DNA from: Chitinophagales bacterium
GTDB lineage: Bacteria; Bacteroidota; Bacteroidia; Chitinophagales; CAIOSU01
NCBI GenBank assembly: GCA_026003335.1
Contig: BPHB01000003.1
Location: forward strand, 1-64,000
Reading direction: 5' to 3'
DNA length: 64,000 nucleotides
Shown here: positions 1-8,900 of the stretch, piece after piece
Numbering within the stretch: position 1 is the stretch's first letter
How the letters are laid out: each line of letters opens with the position of its first letter
Position numbers and translations under genes: made by a program
The notes under the pieces: model-generated
Databases searched by the model: none
What the model was told of the DNA's origin: nothing
What the model saw: the letters and a program-made list of their open reading frames with translations, nothing else

Positions 1-1483
1 GGTCGTATGTCCCACTTTAAATGTAAACGAGCCGGAGGGAGTAAAGTCATCACCGTCAGAGGCAACCACATACCAGGTATAGAGGGAATCCATTTTCAGC
101 AAAGAGAGGGCATCAAAGCTGATGGTGGTATCGGCCAGGGCAGCAATAGCAGTATCGAGCTGGTGACCATGGATAAAAAGGGTGTAGGCTACCGGGTCTG
201 CGTCAGCATCTGCGGAAGCACTCCAGATAAAGCGGATTGGCTGGCTTAGGTCCACCTGACTGCCGTTGTCCGGTGAAATCAACACAAAGACAGAGGGAGG
301 ATCTTCAACGGGATTGACGGTGATGGTAAAGCGTATTTCAGCGGAGCTGCCGTAGCTGTCAGAAGCGGTAATGGTTACATCAGCGATACCGTAGGCATTG
401 GGCTGAAAAGCGATGTCAAGATGATGAGTTGCATCAATGGATACGGAGGCGATGTGAGGTGCGGTATTGACAACGCCAAAGCTAAGCTGCGTACCCTCTT
501 CCACGTCATAGAACAGGGAGTTCAGATTCACATAATCATCAATGGGGGCAGTATCCTCATCTACCAGGATATCGGGTATCAGTGCTGTTGCAACGGGGAT
601 ATCGTTAACCGGATTGAGGTGGATGAAGACCGAGGCATTCGCAGCGGCATATAAAGCTCCATCATACCCATTCCATTGGAAAGTATCCTGTCCAAAGTAA
701 TCAGGGTGAGGGTAGTAGGTAAGGTACTGGATATCCAGGGTACTGAGTTGATCCATAGGCGCCACGGGATCAGAACCCAGCAGCAGCACGCCATGAGCCG
801 GCAAAGAGACAATCCTTATCATTTGGAGGGTATCGGCATCCACATCGCTGAATGCGGAGATGAAATCAGCGGCATGAAAGCCCACGGCCTTATCTTCCTG
901 GCCGGGCTTGTAGACATCGGTTACCACCGGGGCATCATTGACCGGCAATACGGTAACGGTAAACTGACGGCTGAAGGAGTTGTTCAGAGGCTGACCGTCC
1001 TCTACAGTTACGGTGATTACAGCAGTTCCGAAGGCATCGGCCAGAGGAGTGTAGCTGAGGATGGCGGAAGTATCCGGGCTGGAGTAGTTGACAGCGGGAT
1101 GAGGGATGAGAGCCGGATTATCAGAGACAGCCGTAATGGAGAGGTTTTGAGTTTCATAAGGACCAGCAGTGATGCCGCTGAGGAACACATACTGTGTGCC
1201 TGCATCTTCGGGGATGGAGGGGGGATTGCTGATGGGGTCAAATGCCGGGGCATCATTGACCGGATTGACCACTACATGGAAGCTGCGTGAAATGGTATTG
1301 TTGACCGGTTGGCCGTCATCTACGGTAACAGTAACGATGGCACTGCCGTAGCGATCGGCTGCCGGCATATAATACAACACAGCAGAGGAATCAGGGCTAT
1401 TATAGGAGACCGAAAGGTGGGTGAATAACCAGGCGCTATCTGCTACAGCGCTTACGGACAGGTGTTGGCTTTCACCCCATCCT
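1..1483 (-). pseudogene. Duplicated, out-of-frame C-terminal segment of the giant adhesin-like protein (partial)
   Basis: This copy encodes again, in a different frame, the last roughly 490 residues of the protein encoded at 1472-11389: the end of one cadherin-like repeat, three more such repeats, and a fibronectin-like final module. The frame stays open to the window edge. No start codon or promoter of its own is visible, so it should not be translated unless ribosomes change frame at the junction near 1484-1492. In an undamaged gene this segment would lead on to the true C-terminus, probably a T9SS sorting domain, beyond the left edge. It could instead be an assembly product of two strain variants. 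Confidence 0.7.
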
Positions 1484-2975
1484 AGTGATTCCGGTCGTAT
1501 GTCCCACTTTAAATGTAAACGAGCCGGAGGGAGTAAAGTCATCACCGTCAGAGGCAACCACATACCAGGTATAGAGGGAATCCATTTTCAGCAAAGAGAG
1601 GGCATCAAAGCTGATGGTGGTATCGGCCAGTGCAGCAATAGCAGTATCGAGCTGGTGACCATGGATAAAAAGGGTGTAGGCTACCGGGTCTGCGTCAGCA
1701 TCTGCGGAAGCACTCCAGATAAAGCGGATTGGCTGGCTTAGGTCCACCTGACTGCCGTTGTCCGGTGAAATCAACACAAAGACAGAGGGAGGATCTTCAA
1801 CGGGATTGACGGTGATGGTAAAGCGTATTTCAGCGGAGCTGCCGTAGCTGTCAGAAGCGGTAATGGTTACATCAGCGATACCGTAGGCATTGGGCTGAAA
1901 AGCGATGTCAAGATGATGAGTTGCATCAATGGATACGGAGGCGATGTGAGGTGCGGTATTGACAACGCCAAAGCTAAGCTGCGTACCCTCTTCCACGTCA
2001 TAGAACAGGGAGTTCAGATTCACATAATCATCAATGGGGGCAGTATCCTCATCTACCAGGATATCGGGTATCAGTGCTGTTGCAACGGGGATATCGTTAA
2101 CCGGATTGAGGTGGATGAAGACCGAGGCATTCGCAGCGGCATATAAAGCTCCATCATACCCATTCCATTGGAAAGTATCCTGTCCAAAGTAATCAGGGTG
2201 AGGGTAGTAGGTAAGGTACTGGATATCCAGGGTACTGAGTTGATCCATAGGCGCCACGGGATCAGAACCCAGCAGCAGCACGCCATGAGCCGGCAAAGAG
2301 ACAATCCTTATCATTTGGAGGGTATCGGCATCCACATCGCTGAATGCGGAGATGAAGTCAGCGGCATGAAAGCCCACGGCCTTATCTTCCTGGCCGGGCT
2401 TGTAGACATCGGTTACCACCGGGGCATCATTGACCGGCAATACGGTAACGGTAAACTGACGGCTGAAGGAGTTGTTCAGAGGCTGACCGTCCTCTACAGT
2501 TACGGTGATTACAGCAGTTCCGAAGGCATCGGCCAGAGGAGTGTAGCTGAGGATGGCGGAAGTATCCGGGCTGGAGTAGTTGACAGCGGGATGAGGGATG
2601 AGAGCCGGATTATCAGAGACAGCCGTAATGGAGAGGTTTTGAGTTTCATAAGGACCAGCAGTGATGCCGCTGAGGAACACATACTGTGTGCCTGCATCTT
2701 CGGGGATGGAGGGGGGATTGCTGATGGGGTCAAATGCCGGGGCATCATTGACCGGATTGACCACTACATGGAAGCTGCGTGAAATGGTATTGTTGACCGG
2801 TTGGCCGTCATCTACGGTAACAGTAACGATGGCACTGCCGTAGCGATCGGCTGCCGGCATAAAATACAACACAGCGGAGGAATCAGGGCTATTATAGGAG
2901 ACCGAAAGGTGGGTGAATAACCAGGCGCTATCTGCTACAGCGCTTACGGACAGGTGTTGGCTTTCACCCCATCCT
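1..2975. repeat. 1,492-bp tandem duplication in the 3' part of the giant surface-protein gene
   Basis: Positions 1-1483 match 1493-2975 at a constant offset of 1,492 bp. I see four substitutions between the copies: 139/1631, 865/2357, 1370/2862 and 1384/2876. Read on the minus strand, three are synonymous and one changes Phe to Tyr. Nine bases (1484-1492) separate the copies. Because 1,492 is not a multiple of three, the second copy met by the ribosome is out of frame. The left copy runs off the window, so its full extent is unknown. Confidence 0.95.
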
Positions 2976-5900
2976 GCGGAGATGCCGGTTAAGAGAATGC
3001 TTTGCATGCCGGCATCTTCGTCAATGGCAGGGGGGTCCGCAATGGCATCCAGAGTTGGCTGGTAATTGGTATCAATAACCGAGAAGGAAAAGGATGCAGA
3101 GTAGAGATTGTTCAGGTTTTGCCCGTCATCGGCCGTAATGGTAAAAGTCTGCGAGCCGGTAGCATTAAGCAGGGATGTGAAGGTGACCACGCCCTGCAGC
3201 GAATCAAAACTCAGATGAGCAAAGCTGATGGAGTTGGGCTGCAAGGAGTAGGATACCGTCTGAGAAGCTTCATCAGCCGGAACCGGGCCGGGTTGGACAA
3301 CGAAGTGGCGGGGCGCAGCGAAGTTTTTGGTAACAGTAATCTGATCCGGCAGAATAGTGAAGATAGGAGGATCATTGACCGGCAGGACTGTAAGGGTAAA
3401 GGTAGCAGCATAGATATTATTTTGAGGTTGGCCATCGTCAGCGATGATAGTAAACACCTGTGAGCCATGTGCATCGGGTATTGCAGTGATGGTGACCTGT
3501 CCGGAAGTACTGTCAAACGTAATGTTGGCAAAGGGTACGGAAGCAGGCGTGATGGAGTAGGTCACCGTCTGCGTAGCTTCATCAGCAGGCACGGGAGCAG
3601 GTGTCACCGTCACGATTTCGGTAGAAGTAAAATCTTCATCTACGGTAACATCTCCGCTGATACTGAATACGGGAGCATCATTTACCGGCAGAACAACTAC
3701 CGTAAAGCTGCGGCTGGTGGTGTTGTCAGAGGCCTGGCCATCATCTACGGTGATGGTAACAAGGGTACTACCCCATTGATTGGCGACCGGCTGATAATGA
3801 ACACTACCACTGGCAGAGGGATAGTTGTAACTTACATAAAGGGAAGCAAACAGTCCCGGGTTATCAGTAGTAACCATGATGTTCAGAGGTTGATTTTCAT
3901 TGCCGCCAGCCGAGATACCGGTAAGATTGATCCACTGAGGTCCGGCATCTTCAAATATGGCAACCGGGTCACGAATGGTATCCAGTGTAGGCGGGTCGTT
4001 GACGGGGTTGACCGTAAGGGTGAAGGTCTGTGTATAGAGATTATTCTGGCTTTGCCCGTCATTGGCCGTGAGGGTGAAGGTCTGCGAGCCGGAGGCATCG
4101 GGTAAGGACTGGATAACCACTTCACCGGTAATGGTATTAAACGATATATCAGCAAAGGTTACGCTGGAGGGCTGTATGGCATAGGTAACAATCTGCCCTG
4201 TCTCATCGGCAGGCACGGGAGCAGGGGTCACGGATACGATTTCGGTGGAAGTAAAATCTTCAGCTACGGTAACGTTTCCGCTGAGAGTAAACATGGGCGG
4301 ATCATTGACGGGGTTGACCGTAAGGGTGAAGGTCTGTACATAGAGATTATTCTGGCTTTGTCCGTCATCAGCCGTGATGGTAAATACCTGGGTGCCATTA
4401 GCGTCAGGAACAGCGGTGATGGTTACCTTACCGGTTGAGGGGTTAAAACTTACATTGGCAAAGTTTACCGAGGAGGGAGAGAGGGAGTAAATCACCGTTT
4501 GACCGGACTCGTCATCGGGCACCGGATTGGGAGTAACTGTTACAACTTGAGGCGCAACGAAGTCCTCGTCTACAATCACATTTCCACTAACGGTAAATAC
4601 AGGAGGGCTATTCACTGAACCCACACTCAATACAAAGGTCTGGCTATAGAGGTTATTTTCCGTCCCTCCGTCATTGGCTGTTATGGTGAATACGGCCACC
4701 CCCGACTGGTTGGGAACAGAGGTTACCGTCACAGTTCCGGTGGCCGGGTCAATGCTGACATTGGCAAAGCTAACGGAGGCAGGGGTCAGCGAATACATCA
4801 CTACCTGGTTTTGTTCATCAGCCGGTACGGGGAAAGGATATACTGTTACGGTTTCTACGGTAGAGAAATTTTCCATCAGATTTAAATCACCACTCACACT
4901 AAACGCTGGAGGATCATTGACCGGGTTTACAGTGAGAGTGAAGCTTTGTTGGAAAATATTATTATCTGATTCTCCATCATCGGCAATGACCACAAATGTC
5001 TGAGAACCCGAAGCATCAGGAACAGCTGTGATGAGTATTTCCCCGGTCTGGCTGTTGATGCTTACATGTGCAAAGGACACAGCCGCAGGAGAAATGCTGT
5101 ACGTTACCAACTGACCTGTTTCATCCAATGGCACCAGATTGGGTATAACGGATACAATGAGCGGGGTAAAGTCTTCATCTAGGGTCACATCTCCGCTGAG
5201 AGTAAACATGGGCGGGTCGTTGACGGGGTTGACCGTAAGGGTGAAGGTCTGTGTATAGAGATTATTCTGGCTTTGCCCGTCATTGGCCGTGATGGTGAAG
5301 GTCTGCGAGCCGGAGGCATCGGGAAGGGAGGTGATGGACACCTGACCGGTAGCAGGGTTGAAGGCGATGTTGGCAAAGGGCACAGATGCAGGCGCGATGG
5401 AGTAGGATACGACCTGGGAAGTTTCATCGGCAGGCACGGGAGCAGGGGTCACGGATACGATTTCGGTGGAAGTAAAATCTTCAGCTACGGTAACGTTTCC
5501 GCTGAGAGTAAACATGGGCGGATCGTTGACGGGGTTAACCGTAAGGGTGAAGGTCTGAGCATAGAGATTATTCTGGCTTTGCCCGTCATTGGCCGTGAGG
5601 GTGAAGGTCTGCGAGCCGGAGGCATTGGGAACGGAGGTGATGGACACCTGGCCGGTAGCAGGGTTGAAGGCGATGTTGGCAAAGGGCACGGATGCAGGCG
5701 TGATGGAGTAGGTAACCGTCTGCGTTGCTTCATCGGCAGGCACGGGAGCAGGGGTCACGGATACGATTTCGGTGGAAGTAAAATCTTCAGCTACGGTAAC
5801 GTTTCCGCTGAGAGTAAACATGGGCGGATCGTTGACGGGGTTAACCGTAAGGGTGAAGGTCTGAGCATAGAGATTATTCTGGCTTTGCCCGTCATTGGCC

Positions 5901-8900
5901 GTGAGGGTGAAGGTCTGCGAGCCGGAGGCATCGGGAAGGGAGGTGATGGACACCTGGCCGGTAGCAGGGTTGAAGGCGATGTTGGCAAAGGACACAGATG
6001 CAGGCGCGATGGAGTAGGATACGACCTGGGAAGTTTCATCGGCAGGCACGGGAGCAGGGGTCACGGATACGATTTCGGTGGAAGTAAAATCTTCAGCTAC
6101 GGTAACGTTTCCGCTGAGAGTAAACATGGGCGGGTCGTTGACGGGGTTGACCGTCACTTTAAACATACGGCTTGTAGTAAGTTCACCGTCACTTACTGTT
6201 ATAGTGATATTCGCAGTGCCATTAATATTTTGGGAAGGGGCAAAGTACAGTAAGCCAGAGGCATCCGGACTGCTATAGTTAATAATCAGATTAGGTATCA
6301 ACAAAGGGTTATCTGATGAGGCAGTAATAGTAATATTCTGTGTTTCGCCCAATCCGGCCGTAACACCATTAATGTGCACAGTTTGCATACCGGCATCTTC
6401 ATCAATAATCATATCAGCAATAGCATCAATTGTAGGCGGATAATTAATATCGTTTACAGTAAGAGTGAAAGTTTGGGAGTAGGTATTATTGCTGGATTGA
6501 CCATCGTTGGCGGTCACGGTAAATGTCTGTGATCCAAACATATTGGGTATAGATTTAATGCTTATAGTACCCGTATAAGGGTCAATCGAAACATTGGCGA
6601 AAGAAACAGATGGTGGAGAAAGAGAATAAGTGACGATCTGGTTCTGCTCATTTGCAGGTACGGGAGCGGGTATGGTAGTTACGGATATGGTTCCTGTAAA
6701 GTTTTTATTCACATTTACGTTACCGCTTAACGTAAACACGGGTGGGTCATTAATGGCAAGCACTTTCAGTTGAAAGGTTTTGGTTGCGATGTTATTTTCA
6801 GCCTGGCCATCATCGGCAATAATTGTAAATACTTGTAATCCATTTCCATTAGGAACCGAGGTAATGGTGACTTTTCCGGTAACAGGATTAATGGAAACAT
6901 TAGCAAATGAACAGGATGGAGGAGATAAGGAATAAGTTACAGTCTGCCATGCCTCATGAGGAAGAACTGGATCAGGAGTAACAGTAATATATTTAGTTAC
7001 GTTGAAATCTTCATTCAGTGTTAAGAAGACTGGACTTATCTTGAACGTAGGCGGTATGTTCGGCTGAATTGAAGCTTTTATTGCATTGACTTTTGCTTTA
7101 CCGATAATATCAATAAACTTGATATTCAATACACTGTCCTTTAAGTAAACATAAGCATCATAGACATAAGCGTTTTTGTAACCAACAGTGGCTATAATAT
7201 CGAAATTATCAAGCACCACACTGTCTTCTATAGTGACTTTAAATACGCGCTCGCCCGGATTAACTACCGTACCCACTTCAGCGAAATAAAGTGAAATCTT
7301 ATAAAACTTTCCGGGGGCAGCCTTCATATTATAACTAAAGGAAGTAGTGTATTGACTATTCAGACGTTCGGATTTGAAGAGATTATCATCATCGGTATTG
7401 AGTATATCACCGGTATTGTTGTAAAATTTTACGGAAGTATTGGATGGGGAAAAAAGGCGGTCAGATACAAAAACGTCTCCATTCACTGCGGTGTATTGGG
7501 AGCCTCCACAGTTGATGTTGAGCGCGTCCAGCAGTGCTCCTTCATCAATAATTCCATCACAATCGTTATCAAGTCCATCTAAAATTTCTGGGGCTCCGGG
7601 GTAGACTTTATTATTGTTATCATTACAGTCCTGATTATTCCAAATCCAACCCACTCCTGGCTTGCTTATGGACTGCATGCTGACGTTGGGATCGCCATAA
7701 TCATCTAAGTCTTTGTCACGGTACCACGTGTATGGTATAGTCGGGCATGGCTCCCAAGGCGATTGAGGAGGATTGGAGCCACACGCTTGCCAGTCGGTCC
7801 ATCTACTTGTCTGATATAATACGATCCTATCAATGGTGAAATACTCTACTCTCCCTGAAAGGTCCAGATAGTATATACCTGGGTCCTTAAATATTACATA
7901 AATATCCCAAAACGTAGAAGTAAGGCCCCAGGTATTGTAGGTCCAGGCATCCATAGTGTTCATATAGGCCTTCCACCATCCTGTTCCAGACTCACCCATG
8001 AAGGCTCCATTTTTTTCAAATATCGCGCCATGGTCAGGGAAACGAACCCATATATCGTTCCAGTGGTTGGGGTCGGGGCCTGGATGGCGGGAGCGTAGCC
8101 GAAAGCGGTATTTTCCTGGAGTGGTTATTTTAAACTCATAGCGCAATAAGCCATTACCTTTTTCAAAAAAGTAATTTGGTCCTTGCCAGGTGTAATATGC
8201 TGTTCCGGTGTAATTGGGTATAGATGTGCCTGGAGTCCAATAGCCTGTGGGTTTATGTGATTCCACTTCCATTACCAGGAGGCCGTTTTGCTCCACAAAA
8301 TAGCCACAGGGTGTTTCTGTTGATGAGCCTATGCCGTTAAGGGGAACATTAACCGGAGAGTTATTTCCTGTGTGTGTAACCGTCAGAGTTGCGGTTCTTG
8401 TTCCGGATGCTGTTGGGTTAAATGTAATAGTGAACGTTTTGGTGCCACCGGGAGCCAGGGTAGTGGCAGCTGTTCCATATGTATGAACGAAGTTGGATGC
8501 ATGGGGCCCGGTGATATTCACGCTGTTTATTGTTAGAGAAGCAGCTCCTGTATTGGTAAGGGCAACAGTAATTGGGACGGAATTGGAGTTAAGATCGGTT
8601 TCGGGAAAATTGACCGGCATGGGGACGACCGTAAGGACACCCTGAGTAACCGGAGCAGGAATTAGCTCAATGGCAGATACCTGTGCATTACCTGCGCTGG
8701 CAATAAAATCAATATTCATCATTTGGTCGGTCACCTGTATGGTAAAGGTTTGGATTAAGGCCCTATAAGGTCCTACTGAAGTATATAAGTCCAGTGCATT
8801 GATTTTTGTAGAGTTCTCAATTTTTACATAAAAGACATTCATCCCTCCCGTTGCGGCAGGGGATATTTCAGCAAAGTGTAATTTCACGGTATAGGTATTG

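Noticed and set aside
676-2782. Plus-strand open frames of up to 204 codons in the duplicated 3' region (676-1290 and 2168-2782)
   Set aside because: They lie antisense to the giant gene and repeat exactly with the duplication; no start signal, domain or codon pattern supports them.
3900-6130. Possible CRISPR array
   Set aside because: Repeats are 306 bp, contiguous and in frame with a protein; there are no spacers and no cas genes.
5273-6253. Plus-strand open frame of 326 codons made of repeating units
   Set aside because: It is the mirror of the 306-bp coding repeats on the minus strand; the repetitiveness comes from the real gene.
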